Origin: Desulfurellaceae bacterium bin18
GTDB lineage: Bacteria > Desulfobacterota > Binatia > Bin18
DNA length: 64,000 nt
NCBI GenBank assembly: GCA_002238415.1
Contig: MPMI01000007.1
Coordinates: 1 to 64,000, forward strand
Direction of reading: 5' to 3'
In this document: one piece after another, positions 54,301-62,153 of the stretch
Layout: each line of letters starts with the position of its first letter
Numbering within the stretch: the stretch's first letter is position 1
The notes under the pieces: generated by a model
Seen by the model: only the letters and a program-made list of their open reading frames with translations
Databases searched by the model: none
What the model was told of the DNA's origin: nothing
Program-made: the position numbers and the translations under genes

Positions 54301-55317
54301 ATCTTTACTGGTATCGATCATCCAGCGAAAACCGTCTTGCTCCCATACGTTGAGTTGCCGGGTCTTGGAGAACAGGTCCACGCCCTCATCCTTAACACTC
54401 CTCCCATAATGCTGGTGCATGACTTGATTATAGGCGGTCAGCTCGTCTCCATTTTCCGCATCAATGACTACTACCCACTGGGCCGTCAAACCGATGGTCA
54501 ACTCCAGCTTCCAGGCCAAGCGGGGCGGAGTGTTGCCCGGTGCATAGATGATGAGTTCGGAGGAGGTGACCTCGGCTCTGTCACCGTCGGTCAGCCCGGT
54601 GCGGGCGTACTCGACTGCGGTCGCCTCGTCGAGCGTTGGAGTTATGCTGAGGTCTTTTGGTGTGGGCACGAACGCCCCATTCATCACATCGACATGCCCC
54701 TCCGGGTTGAGGTGAACAATAATATCGGCCGGCCAGACGGGTACGCCCTGATACTGTTGACGAAAGCGCAGATGCGTCCGGTCCAACTCATCGGTATGCC
54801 GACGGACCAGGACCAGTTCGGCGTTCGGGTCGTCAAGGCGCAGCAGGTCGCAATTCATGCGCAGAAACGTCCGGGCGGTCGTGAGCTGCGAATCGCCCAC
54901 TGCACTGATACCGTGTTGGGCCTGCTGTAACACTGCGCCCTTGATCTGGCGCGGCGTGCCGGCCAACGGACGGAGGCTGACCGACACCTCACCTGGGCAA
55001 CGGGTCTCAAGCTCGGACAGGGCTTGGCGCTGTTCGGCAGTAAGCTGGGGAGGCGGGGTGTATGGCGTAGCCGTTTGGAGGCCGGCCAGATGCTGTCTGA
55101 GGCGCTGGGCCAACACGGTTGCGCGCGGGTCCGGGTCAACCTCTAACGACTCGCTTGCCGGAACAAGCGTGCCGGGCTGAGCTAAGGGATGAAGAGACAA
55201 GGCCGGTGTACTGCCGTCGGCCAGATTCCAGCTCAGCAGGAAAATCGTCAGGAGAGCGATTGCACCGCCGAATGCTTTTCCCAGTTGTCCCTGCTGGTAT
55301 TGTCGGCGAGTAGCCAT
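51364..55317 (-). CDS. Large secreted M4 (thermolysin-like) protease
   Basis: A 1317-residue exported zinc protease. An N-terminal signal segment (FGGAIALLTIFLLSW) is followed by an FTP/PepSY-like propeptide (LRFRQQYQGVPVWPADIIVHLN; VVVIDAENGDELTAY). The M4 catalytic domain has VGHELTHGVIEHSANLLYQ (about 464), GALNEAFADIFGE and GGIHINSTIISHAFYL. From about 700 to 1020 there is a beta-propeller-like part (VALSPDGRLLGVVFPDDP; MNFTADGQWLIYDA). The C-terminus carries the Cys-containing surface domain also found at 48125-48814, here split by about 190 residues. Typical M4 proteases are 500-700 residues. It probably degrades extracellular proteins. Confidence 0.9.
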   Translation of the reverse strand: MATRRQYQQGQLGKAFGGAIALLTIFLLSWNLADGSTPALSLHPLAQPGTLVPASESLEVDPDPRATVLAQRLRQHLAGLQTATPYTPPPQLTAEQRQALSELETRCPGEVSVSLRPLAGTPRQIKGAVLQQAQHGISAVGDSQLTTARTFLRMNCDLLRLDDPNAELVLVRRHTDELDRTHLRFRQQYQGVPVWPADIIVHLNPEGHVDVMNGAFVPTPKDLSITPTLDEATAVEYARTGLTDGDRAEVTSSELIIYAPGNTPPRLAWKLELTIGLTAQWVVVIDAENGDELTAYNQVMHQHYGRSVKDEGVDLFSKTRQLNVWEQDGFRWMIDTSKDEEMFRKAHGWHDWIQRGAIWVRDAGNQEILFDAPVVRKPVPGDGEQEEEPPSFLPDAVSAAYNLSETYDYYLERHDRKSFDGEGASIHAIVRHRQNYKNAFWLPGSNLIVFGDGRPFAGALDIVGHELTHGVIEHSANLLYQNQPGALNEAFADIFGEMIEAWSTKDEPDWITGRDLALPASGGGGPDLGRPIRNMKDPGAFLTHFGRPYPKHMDDFFHIQENNGGIHINSTIISHAFYLLVKGLQDFYGSVEGREALRGLPNIGCPAGQGTLRNARQSWRHAMCDAERIFYHALTNYLVQNSQFIDARQACEMAAEYLIENEKEKQYIPARAAEETAKAFAAVGIDGVGTTPNPPIPVVRGPDATLFVYRDVLGQFRLGRREAAQDDGKHGVQLAEDIVVRARPSVSRGGGLAVFVNAENDLCFIAAYGNGEECIDFSSAGTSYDTVASVALSPDGRLLGVVFPDDPDTPAQTISVIHLVTGVARTFLLPAFSYAGPTPDLLPSASTMNFTADGQWLIYDALSAVTVSGDEDQLLRRGQWSLYALNLQTNRSVDLIPPRRGVHYAFPALGQTNDNFLTFDMFDETRNESTVHTAKLWTGEMEEIATVWGGFGVPGFTGDDTALVFSQYDPNVSTGFSLCKQPLGQEEDEDQDDDKVPCADAGKARDGELSEEDWWLENAEMGVIYRRRLSRPGLIGRLEHPSHGSLQSGTGQFSGWVCITGPGGEPPPPAVPEVAERYFYDALEHKESSVDNRGNWWARTGSGNKTHITGQTTVQEVVDHVRRFTISYVDNDGHDRTEFYETLLGASGIFTIDIGNVRLSWPITGLSKSTLPPPPRSPAGTVIPPRITIDVDPGATVRNQDGSPWVPVPLTQTMDELDRDMYVVHVLQPYVPGRSDVSSVEIEINDTTRIPAPYGTERRDTTSVCGDSKNGFVLPFNWNLLGDGRHTVRALADGVEFDSATFTVTTTETGSRRGAER

Positions 55318-55801
55318 AGCCTTGAGTTATTATCTTCCCGGTCGTATCTCAGTCTGAAAAGTTCTGTCTCTGCTAACACGAGGGCTTCGCAATCTTCTCC
55401 TTATGATACTTTCTGTTTGTATCTAAGGGGTAGTGGTAGTATCCAACAAAGTCTTCCCTGTCAATGTTTCCTACAGCCGTCCTCCGCGCCAGGGCTTGCG
55501 CTCAGGGGCTGAGGTCCCGTGCCTCCTCTGGCCGTCCCTGTGAGATACTACCGTCTGCTCTGTATGGTTGACAGTTTTTGCAAGACCTCGCCCGTCTGGG
55601 CATCAATCATCATCTCCCAGCCCTCGGCCACACTCAGCAGAGCCCGGAAGAAGGCCGCACGGGAGGCCCTACTAAGCGACTGGACAGCCCGCTGTGTCTG
55701 GCTCCATAGCCTGGCAACCAGCCCCCCGTTCTGCCCTTGTCCGAGCTGTACGCGGGAGGGCTGATATTTCATAAACCGTGAAATTTCACGCCGCATGAAA
55801 T
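55318..55801. other. Intergenic region with possible PepSY remnant
   Basis: No convincing gene. A minus-strand frame of 82 codons (55548-55796) ends with AEGWEMMIDAQTGEVLQKL, which is the end of a PepSY-like propeptide repeat (compare VVVIDAENGDEL in the M4 protease). It may be the remnant of a second protease gene. The promoter of the M4 gene should lie at 55318-55450. Confidence 0.5.
55548..55796 (-). pseudogene. Possible PepSY-propeptide fragment
   Basis: Only the last 25 residues (LLSVAEGWEMMIDAQTGEVLQKLSTI) look like a known domain, the final strands of PepSY. There is no signal peptide and no downstream protease domain. It could also be a chance match. Confidence 0.3.
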
Positions 55802-56152
55802 ATGGAAACCCTTATCGTTTTTTGGCTGTTCGGCTTTCTCGTAGGCGTCTGGCTCATGCTGTGGACCGCGTCAAAATACCCACCCCGCCGCTGACCTGAT
55901 CCGCGGCAAAATCCGCCTCAAACACCGTTCCAAAACCAGAAATTAAGGGCCGATTAAGGGCTGAAAAATGCCCCATTTAGGACCGTTTAGGCGTGAGAAA
56001 TCGTGAAATTTCGTGAGAAATGGGATTTCACGACCCTGAAATTTCATACCCCATGAAAAGTGGTGCAAATACGCGATATTAGGCCATTTTTGATGAAATT
56101 TTGGGGTAAAATCACGAAATTTGGCCATGAAATATTTCACGATTTCTCAGGT
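55775..56152. repeat. Cluster of GAAATTTC palindromic boxes
   Basis: At least eight boxes of the type (C)GTGAAATTTCAC(G), TGAAATTTCAT, CATGAAAT or CACGAAATTT lie in both orientations between 55775 and 56152, densest from 55989 to 56152. The stretch is AT-rich compared with its surroundings. It looks like an array of operators or iterons. No partner gene is obvious. Confidence 0.55.
55802..55894 (+). CDS. Possible 30-aa membrane peptide
   Basis: A 31-codon frame encodes a single hydrophobic helix (METLIVFWLFGFLVGVWLML) and a basic end. No clear ribosome binding site precedes it (the upstream sequence is the repeat cluster). It could be a small membrane protein or chance. Confidence 0.25.
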   Translation: METLIVFWLFGFLVGVWLMLWTASKYPPRR

Positions 56153-56336
56153 TTCCAGAGTGGCACCGGAATTTCGGAATTTTGCAGGTAGGCTTCACCG
56201 GAATTGTGAGCGATCGTTGTAGCTGGGGCCTGTGCGACGCTACAGACGGTAACCGAAAATGCGAGCACGCCGACGTTCAGCACAAGGACAGGCAGTGCTC
56301 TGAGATGGCAGTGAGCCATCAATCACTTGCACCCAA
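55895..56336. other. Intergenic region
   Basis: About 440 bp. The left part holds the GAAATTTC box cluster and a GGCCGATTAAGGGCTG repeat-like stretch near 55946; the right part (56160-56336) holds nothing I can identify. Minus-strand frames here lack ribosome binding sites. Confidence 0.6.
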
Positions 56337-56828
56337 CTACTCAAAGCCGACAATACGAACGTCTTCGAGTCGAAACTCGCCGTCACGCTGCGCATACCAG
56401 CCGGTGAGTTCAAGCGGGGTGCCGGGCTGGGCCTGGGCAATTTTTGTGAGCGCGTCTCGCGGGCCGGTCACGTCGAGATCGGCTTTTCTCTTGCCGGCCC
56501 GGTGCAGAAAAATCTGTCGCGGGGTGAGCCGGGGCGAGTTGGGCGCGGTAACATTCGTGACCTCGAGTTGGAAGTCGCCCCGATAGCCGGTCACGCCAAG
56601 CTGAATGACCGCTAAGGCATCCGGGGCCGGGTCTGTATTGAGAAAGCCGGTCACCACCACTTTGAAAGGAAAGCGGCGGGTCTTGGCTGAGGGTCGGTCG
56701 CCACCCACGCCTGCTCCACCCTGTGCCCAAACTGAAGAGGATACCATGACTGCGGGGGTGGGCAGCAGGCTCAGGCAGCAGACCAGGAAGAGTGATGTTG
56801 TGAGTGCTGTGCGAATACGACACGCCAT
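56337..56828 (-). CDS. Secreted protein, OB-fold-like
   Basis: A 163-residue exported protein: signal peptide ALTTSLFLVCCLSLLPTPAVMVSSSVWAQ, then a beta-rich domain (FPFKVVVTGFLNTDPAPDALAVIQLGVTGYRGDFQLEVTNV.. GTPLELTGWYAQRDGEFRLEDVRIVGFE) whose end looks like an OB-type beta barrel. No function known. ATG 56828 follows AAGGAGATTT. It is 10 bp after the pncC-like gene on the same strand, so cotranscribed with it. Confidence 0.7.
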   Translation of the reverse strand: MACRIRTALTTSLFLVCCLSLLPTPAVMVSSSVWAQGGAGVGGDRPSAKTRRFPFKVVVTGFLNTDPAPDALAVIQLGVTGYRGDFQLEVTNVTAPNSPRLTPRQIFLHRAGKRKADLDVTGPRDALTKIAQAQPGTPLELTGWYAQRDGEFRLEDVRIVGFE

Positions 56829-56838
56829 GTAAATCTCC

Positions 56839-57330
56839 TTACACGGTGCTTTTTTGAATGGACCGGGCCAGCAAATCAAGGGCGGTCTGGGTGAAGGTCC
56901 ACATGTTTGCTTCCCGGTCCGGGCTGCCGGTCTCTAAGGTCAGCGTTTCTTCAACCGGTCCAACGATAGCGAAACAGGCATGGCCGGCTGCATCACCGTA
57001 GCGGTTGCCGGTCGGTCCGGTTGCGCCGGTTTCACTCAGCCCCCAGGTGGTCTCGAAACGCTCCCGAACCTGACGGGCAAGCCGCAGCGCATATTCCTCG
57101 GTGCTCGCTCGAATACCCTCCAGCGCTTCGTCGGGCATGGCCAGCAGTGATCGCCGCGCCTCATGGGTATAGATCACCCCGCCACCCAGAAAATACGCCG
57201 ACGCTCCAGGCACAGTCAGGAGGGCCGCCGAAATCAAACCACCGGCCGAAGACTCGGCTACCGCAATCGTGTGGCTGTGCGTCTTGAGCAGTTCACCAAC
57301 CGTACGCCCTAAGAGTGTTAAATTTTGCAT
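56839..57330 (-). CDS. pncC: PncC / CinA C-terminal amidase
   Basis: A 163-residue stand-alone CinA C-terminal domain. The motif TIAVAESSAGGLISAALLTVPGASAYFLGGGVIYT contains the catalytic Ser-rich turn, and GLSETGATGPTGNRYGDAAGHACFAIVGP the second conserved loop. Characterised PncC deamidates nicotinamide mononucleotide to nicotinate mononucleotide in pyridine nucleotide recycling. Here the loops are less canonical (usual GTAGP reads GATGP). The CinA N-terminal half is a separate gene at 13013. Confidence 0.88.
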   Translation of the reverse strand: MQNLTLLGRTVGELLKTHSHTIAVAESSAGGLISAALLTVPGASAYFLGGGVIYTHEARRSLLAMPDEALEGIRASTEEYALRLARQVRERFETTWGLSETGATGPTGNRYGDAAGHACFAIVGPVEETLTLETGSPDREANMWTFTQTALDLLARSIQKSTV

Positions 57331-57388
57331 GGCTCTCTTTTACTGTGAGCGGCGAGGAATAAAAAGCCCAGGAAGAGAGCAGGTCCAT

Positions 57389-58354
57389 TCAGGTAGTGGG
57401 CCCATTGCTTGGAGGGGTTGTCTTTCTTTCGCCGTTTTCCGCCGCTCGATCCAGCCACGTCAAGGCGGCCTCCATAAACAGCGGCAGGTTTTTATAGCGC
57501 CGGACGGGCTGCGGAAGGGTACGCAGAGCGGCGGCAAGCTGGGCAGCACGGTCTGGCTGCGTGGCAAGCTGAGCAAGTGGCCTGACATGAACGCGGATGG
57601 TGAATAGGATATCGAGGGTGTGCGGCAGACGGCGCAGGGTCTGGCGTTCGATGCGCAGCCAGAGTGTGTCGCCAGCATTCTCCGGCGTGATATCGGCCCG
57701 TTTTCGACCGGCCCTGGTCGGCTGAAAAAGAGTCGGGTCGTCCATCAGGCTCCAGTTGAGCCGCCAGACGGGCTTCTCGACTTTCAGCCGGTCAAAAAAC
57801 TTGTCCATGGTGGTGGCGAGCTGTTCTGCATAGCCGGGAATCGGCGCATGAATCGTATTGAGGGGCTGGCCGATTTTGTCTGCCAAGCGCCAGCGCGTCG
57901 GAAAGCATAGAGACGCGCCGACCAGATGGTAGACCTGGGTATGCGCCTGCCGTTGCATGAGACACAGGTCTTCTTGGACAAGCCGCCCGGCCAGATCGAG
58001 AGGATGCAGAGGCGTGGTGTGAATCTCCCAGCGCTGACCGGTGGCAAGATTGTCGAGCTGATTGCCGCTTCTCTTGTAGAGTTCTGGAAATCGGCTTGGA
58101 AGATACTCGACAAGTAATGCCAGGGCTTCGGCCGAACTTGGGGCTGCTTCAGGCAGGGCGGCAAAGACCTCATCATGCCGTTCGGTGAGGAGGCGTTCTT
58201 TCTCTTTGAGCTCGACGGTGCACTGGGTATCAGGCTCGATCCAGTCTTTGAGATCAAGCGGCATGAGCCCCATTGAGAGCCGAAACGGTCCGGCCTTGAA
58301 GGGAGCGTAGTCAGGCGGAGACGGAAAGTGCTCATCTGGGGGTGAGATTGTCAT
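57389..58354 (-). CDS. Haem-dependent oxidative N-demethylase-like (DUF3445)
   Basis: A 321-residue protein matching DUF3445. Its opening MGLMPLDLKDWIEPD, the central EDLCLMQRQAHTQVYHLVGASLCFPTRWRLADKIGQPLNTIHAPIPGYAEQLATTMDKFFDRL, and VWRLNWSLMDDPTLFQP are the family's conserved blocks. Characterised relatives use a Per-ARNT-Sim haem site to oxidise dimethylamine. The substrate here is unknown. Its start overlaps the MATE gene stop by one base. Confidence 0.85.
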   Translation of the reverse strand: MTISPPDEHFPSPPDYAPFKAGPFRLSMGLMPLDLKDWIEPDTQCTVELKEKERLLTERHDEVFAALPEAAPSSAEALALLVEYLPSRFPELYKRSGNQLDNLATGQRWEIHTTPLHPLDLAGRLVQEDLCLMQRQAHTQVYHLVGASLCFPTRWRLADKIGQPLNTIHAPIPGYAEQLATTMDKFFDRLKVEKPVWRLNWSLMDDPTLFQPTRAGRKRADITPENAGDTLWLRIERQTLRRLPHTLDILFTIRVHVRPLAQLATQPDRAAQLAAALRTLPQPVRRYKNLPLFMEAALTWLDRAAENGERKTTPPSNGPTT

Positions 58355-59751
58355 CAGTCTGCGACCTGCACGGAAGCGGCTGTCTGCCCCCTCCTCTTAC
58401 GCCGCGGGGCGAAAATATCAATCTCCCGCCAGCGGCCTCGGGAGAAGCGCCACCATAGACCAAAGCCAAATAGCGAGACGTTGATGGTTCCGGCCAGCCA
58501 CGGGCCGAGGGATTCGAGATTGGTCAAGAGCACGGAACCCAGACTGAGCGGCGTAAAGACGCAGACCAAGAGCGCCATCGTCAAACCGGCAATCCAGTGC
58601 GTATCTCCCGCACCACGCAGGGCTCCGGCAAAAGTAATCCCCATACTATCAAAAACCTGTAGCAGGGCGGCGCAGATCAGGAGGCTGCTGCCGACCTGAA
58701 TGACGGTCGGGTCCTGGCTGAAAAAGCCCAGGAAAGAGAACCGAAACAGGACGTAGCACACGCCCATCAGCGCCATATACGACATGGCCAAAAAGAACGC
58801 CTCATACACGCGTTGGACGGCCAGCTCGGGCTTTCCCTCTCCAATATAGCGTCCGACCAGCGCGGTCAGCGCTTGGCCGAGTCCAAGCGCGGGCATGAAT
58901 GAGACCGTCATGTATTGAATGGCGATATTACTGGCAGCCAATTGCTGCTTGCCAAACTGGCCCACCATTAAAATAATCAAGACGCCCCAGCCCAAGACAT
59001 CGATGGCCATCTGCGCCCCGGCGGGCCAGCCAATGTGCAGTAAATGGCGGGTAGAGGTCCAACTCGGCTTCCAGACCGCCCGGGTGGCAAACTGGGTTGC
59101 GTACGGCTTGGAGAGGAACACCCGAAAGAGCACCGCAAACTGTACGACAAAGCTGAACACCATCGCCAAGGCCGCCCCCTTGAGCCCCAAGGCGGGTACG
59201 CCAAATTTACCAAAAATCAAGGTGTAGGCGAAAAAGACGTTTACGATATTGGCCACCAGCGTGGCGGCCAGTGGGACCTTGGGCCGGTGCAGCCCGTAGA
59301 AGAATCCGCTCAGCGCGCCGATAGCAACCGAAAAGCCGATCCCCCATAGCCGGACACGGAAGTAGACGACCTCCAGCGCGACAATGTCCGGCTCGTGTCC
59401 GAACAGGGAAAAGAAGTAGGGCGCGGCTGGCCACAAGGCGAAGAACACCAGGCCAACAAGACCACTCAAATACAGCCCCTGCCAGGCGACCAGCGAACCT
59501 TCGTCAGGCGTCCCCCGCCCCAGGGCCTGAGCGGCGAACGTGCTGACACACTGCGTAATGCCCAGCGGCAGGGCGGTGAGCGTATAGGCAATAATGCCGG
59601 CCGGCATGGCCGCGGCCAACTCAGCCGTGCCGACCTGGGCCACCATCCAGGTATCGACAAAGCCAATCACGGTGTACGAGGCCATCGACAGAATAATCGG
59701 GAGGGCAAGGTACAGAATTTCGTTGAGCCCGGTTCGGGTGGGAATAAACAT
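58354..59751 (-). CDS. MATE family efflux transporter
   Basis: A 465-residue membrane protein with 12 hydrophobic helices. The opening LNEILYLALPIILSMASYTVIGFVDTWMVAQVG and the GIGFSVAIGALSGFFYGLHRP loop are typical of NorM/DinF-type MATE exporters, which expel cationic or hydrophobic compounds with Na+ or H+. It is the first gene of a minus-strand pair with the DUF3445 protein and is divergent from lhgO. Confidence 0.9.
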   Translation of the reverse strand: MFIPTRTGLNEILYLALPIILSMASYTVIGFVDTWMVAQVGTAELAAAMPAGIIAYTLTALPLGITQCVSTFAAQALGRGTPDEGSLVAWQGLYLSGLVGLVFFALWPAAPYFFSLFGHEPDIVALEVVYFRVRLWGIGFSVAIGALSGFFYGLHRPKVPLAATLVANIVNVFFAYTLIFGKFGVPALGLKGAALAMVFSFVVQFAVLFRVFLSKPYATQFATRAVWKPSWTSTRHLLHIGWPAGAQMAIDVLGWGVLIILMVGQFGKQQLAASNIAIQYMTVSFMPALGLGQALTALVGRYIGEGKPELAVQRVYEAFFLAMSYMALMGVCYVLFRFSFLGFFSQDPTVIQVGSSLLICAALLQVFDSMGITFAGALRGAGDTHWIAGLTMALLVCVFTPLSLGSVLLTNLESLGPWLAGTINVSLFGFGLWWRFSRGRWREIDIFAPRRKRRGQTAASVQVAD

Positions 59752-59825
59752 GGATATGGTTTGCAGTCAGAGCGTGTTTTGTATAGGCAGATGAAAGATA
59801 AATTCTTTGCTGGGTAAACGCCGGT

Positions 59826-61040
59826 ATGGCAGACCAATTTGACCTTATCATCATTGGCGGTGGAATCCTTGGTCTGGCCACCGCCCTGACGGTTACCCGC
59901 CAATACCCCAGGCTCAAACTGGGCGTCCTCGAAAAGGAGCCCCGCCTGGCCGTGCATCAAACCGGTCATAACAGCGGGGTTATTCACTCTGGTATTTACT
60001 ATAAACCCGGCTCGCTCAAGGCCCGGACCTGCGTGAGCGGCGGCACGCTGCTCACCGAATTCTGCGACCGACACGATATCCCCTATGAACGCTGCGGGAA
60101 AGTCGTAGTGGCAACGTCTGCGGATGAACTCCCTCGACTTGAGGAACTCCACCGGCGCGGCATGGCTAACGGGGTTGCGGGTCTGGAAATGATCGGACCC
60201 GAGCGGCTGCGGGAACTTGAACCGCATGCCGCCGGCATCCGCGCCCTGCATGCCCCCCCCACCGGGATTATCGATTATGTACGGGTGGCTGAGCAGTATG
60301 CCGCCCTGGTTCAAGAAGCTGGAGGCGAGATTCGGTGTGCGCAGCAGGTGCAAAAAATTGTCTCGACCGACGGTCAACTCGTGGTCGAGACGGCCAGCGG
60401 TGCCATCCGGACGCGGGCCGTCATTAATTGTGGAGGTCTCCAGTCTGACCGGATTGCGCGGCTGGCAGGAGCTGAGCCGGCCTTGCAGATCGTCCCGTTC
60501 CGAGGTGAGTATTATACTCTGGCTCCGCACAAACACGCCCTGGTGAACAATCTCATCTATCCGGTTCCAGACCCGGCCTTTCCTTTTCTGGGCGTCCATT
60601 TCACCCGGACTCTGAGCGGAGAGAGGGAAGCCGGTCCGAATGCGGTTCTGGCCTTTGCCCGAGAGGGCTATCAGTGGGCGGATCTGGTCCCGCAAGAGTT
60701 ATGGGAAACGCTGCGCTTCTCAGGGTTTCGGACGATAGCACGCAAATATTGGCAGACCGGCCTGGGGGAAATATACCGGTCTTTGAATAAAGCGGCGTTT
60801 CTGCGTGCTCTCCGGCGCCTGCTCCCCGAGTTGCAGGCCGAAGACTTACTGCCGGGCGGCAGCGGCGTACGCGCCCAAGCGATTTCAGCCGACGGTGCTT
60901 TGGTGGACGATTTTGTCATTACCAACTCGCCGCACGCCATCCATGTGCTGAACGCGCCCTCGCCGGGCGCCACCGCTTCGCTCGCCATCGGGCAGCAGGT
61001 TGTGAGGCAGGCCGCGCAGGCGTTCTCGTGGGAGACGTAG
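59826..61040 (+). CDS. lhgO: L-2-hydroxyglutarate oxidase
   Basis: A 404-residue FAD-dependent oxidase/dehydrogenase of the DAO superfamily. The FAD-binding start DLIIIGGGILGLATALTVTRQYP and the LHG-specific HQTGHNSGVIHSGIYYKPGSLKARTCVSGG block identify LhgO, as do FPFLGVHFTRTLSG and GGSGVRAQAISADGALVDDFVI. It oxidises L-2-hydroxyglutarate to 2-oxoglutarate and feeds electrons to the respiratory chain. It lies 13 bp before folK. Confidence 0.95.
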   Translation: MADQFDLIIIGGGILGLATALTVTRQYPRLKLGVLEKEPRLAVHQTGHNSGVIHSGIYYKPGSLKARTCVSGGTLLTEFCDRHDIPYERCGKVVVATSADELPRLEELHRRGMANGVAGLEMIGPERLRELEPHAAGIRALHAPPTGIIDYVRVAEQYAALVQEAGGEIRCAQQVQKIVSTDGQLVVETASGAIRTRAVINCGGLQSDRIARLAGAEPALQIVPFRGEYYTLAPHKHALVNNLIYPVPDPAFPFLGVHFTRTLSGEREAGPNAVLAFAREGYQWADLVPQELWETLRFSGFRTIARKYWQTGLGEIYRSLNKAAFLRALRRLLPELQAEDLLPGGSGVRAQAISADGALVDDFVITNSPHAIHVLNAPSPGATASLAIGQQVVRQAAQAFSWET

Positions 61041-61053
61041 CAGGGAAGGGGCG

Positions 61054-61557
61054 ATGTTTCGTCGAGTCTTCATTGGCGTCGGGTCAAATATCGGCAACCG
61101 CCGGGCGTATTATCAAAAAGCGCTCGACCTGATGGCTGACCTCCCCCAGACATCCATTGTGCGCGGTTCTTCGTTGTATGAGAGTGAGCCGATTGGGGAG
61201 GCGAAGAACTGGTATGTCAATGGTGTGGTCGAATTGGAGACCGGGCTGAGCCCGCAGCAGCTCCTGAGTCGCCTGCAGAAAATCGAGTTGGCACTCGGGC
61301 GCAAGCGAACCGCCCTGACAAAAAAATGGGCGTCACGCATTATTGATCTCGATATCTTACTTTTTGATACGCATATTATGAATGAAGAGCAGTTAAAGAT
61401 CCCGCATCCGGAAATGCACCGGCGTCGGTTTGTCCTTTTGCCGCTGTCTGAACTGGCCCCGCAGTTTGCCCATCCCCTCCTCGGTTCGACTGTGACGGAA
61501 CTCCTGGCCGATCTTGCGGATGACAAACAGGTCCTGCGCTTGCCTTCAAACGGCTGA
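61054..61557 (+). CDS. folK: HPPK, folate biosynthesis
   Basis: A 167-residue 2-amino-4-hydroxy-6-hydroxymethyldihydropteridine pyrophosphokinase. GVGSNIGNRRAYYQKALDLM, SSLYESEPIG, the catalytic-loop TKKWASRIIDLDILLFD and IPHPEMHRRRFVLLPLSELAPQFAHP are all family signatures. It transfers pyrophosphate from ATP in folate synthesis. ATG 61054 follows AGGGAAGGGGC. Cotranscribed with lhgO, an unusual pairing. Confidence 0.94.
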   Translation: MFRRVFIGVGSNIGNRRAYYQKALDLMADLPQTSIVRGSSLYESEPIGEAKNWYVNGVVELETGLSPQQLLSRLQKIELALGRKRTALTKKWASRIIDLDILLFDTHIMNEEQLKIPHPEMHRRRFVLLPLSELAPQFAHPLLGSTVTELLADLADDKQVLRLPSNG

Positions 61558-61609
61558 GCGAGAAAGAGCGGCAGATTGCTGGCAGAGGCCGCGTGTGACT
61601 GGAACCTGC

Positions 61610-62071
61610 TTATTCGGCAGCCAGGATCGTCTCGACTCGCGCTGCCTGGTCTCGGACCGCCTGGGTCTGAGACCGAAAATGATCAAGGCTGCCAGGTTGA
61701 ACGCGGAGTCGGTCGGCTTCCGTAACGAGGCTTTGATACAGGTCGAGGAGCCGGTTAAAAGCGACGAGCGAGGGACGGTCGGCGTAGCGCTGGGCCACAA
61801 TGCGAGAAAAGTCCCGCGCCCGTTCGAGCGGATACAGGAACTCGTTCATCATGGCTGGGGTCAGCGTGTCGTTGTCTTCCAGGATCCGGTTCATTTTGTC
61901 GGTCATCGCATACATGAGTTGGATATGGGTGTGCATGAGTTTTTCGTACTTGAGCCAATAGCAGCCTCCCAAACTGCACTGCAGCACAAGACCCAGTAGG
62001 ACGCCAACTCGAAGCAGGGGCTGGAGGGCAGGAGGCCGGGCTTGACGATTAGGAAACCAGCGGCCTAACAT
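61610..62071 (-). CDS. Lipoprotein, 153 aa, helical
   Basis: A lipobox is visible: RVGVLLGLVLQCSLGGCYWLKYEK, with cleavage before Cys (LGGC). The rest is a long helical bundle (LMHTHIQLMYAMTDKMNRILEDND.. MNEFLYPLERARDFSRIV). No family recognised. The frame begins at 62155, but the ATG at 62071 leads directly into the basic region of the signal peptide. It is divergent from the PAS-HisKA gene and its longer version would overlap that gene's start. Confidence 0.7.
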   Translation of the reverse strand: MLGRWFPNRQARPPALQPLLRVGVLLGLVLQCSLGGCYWLKYEKLMHTHIQLMYAMTDKMNRILEDNDTLTPAMMNEFLYPLERARDFSRIVAQRYADRPSLVAFNRLLDLYQSLVTEADRLRVQPGSLDHFRSQTQAVRDQAARVETILAAE

Positions 62072-62153
62072 AGTGTAGAAAGAATACTCCTGAGCATCAC
62101 TCGAAGAATGATGCTCAGCTCTCGGTGCAGAGTGAACAAGTAAGTGGTCTTCC

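Noticed and set aside
54076..54930. 284-codon plus-strand frame inside the M4 protease gene
   Set aside because: Antisense to the catalytic domain with HELTH and NEAFADIFGE motifs; no start signals.
59667..60695. 342-codon minus-strand frame inside lhgO
   Set aside because: Antisense shadow of a clear FAD-dependent oxidase.
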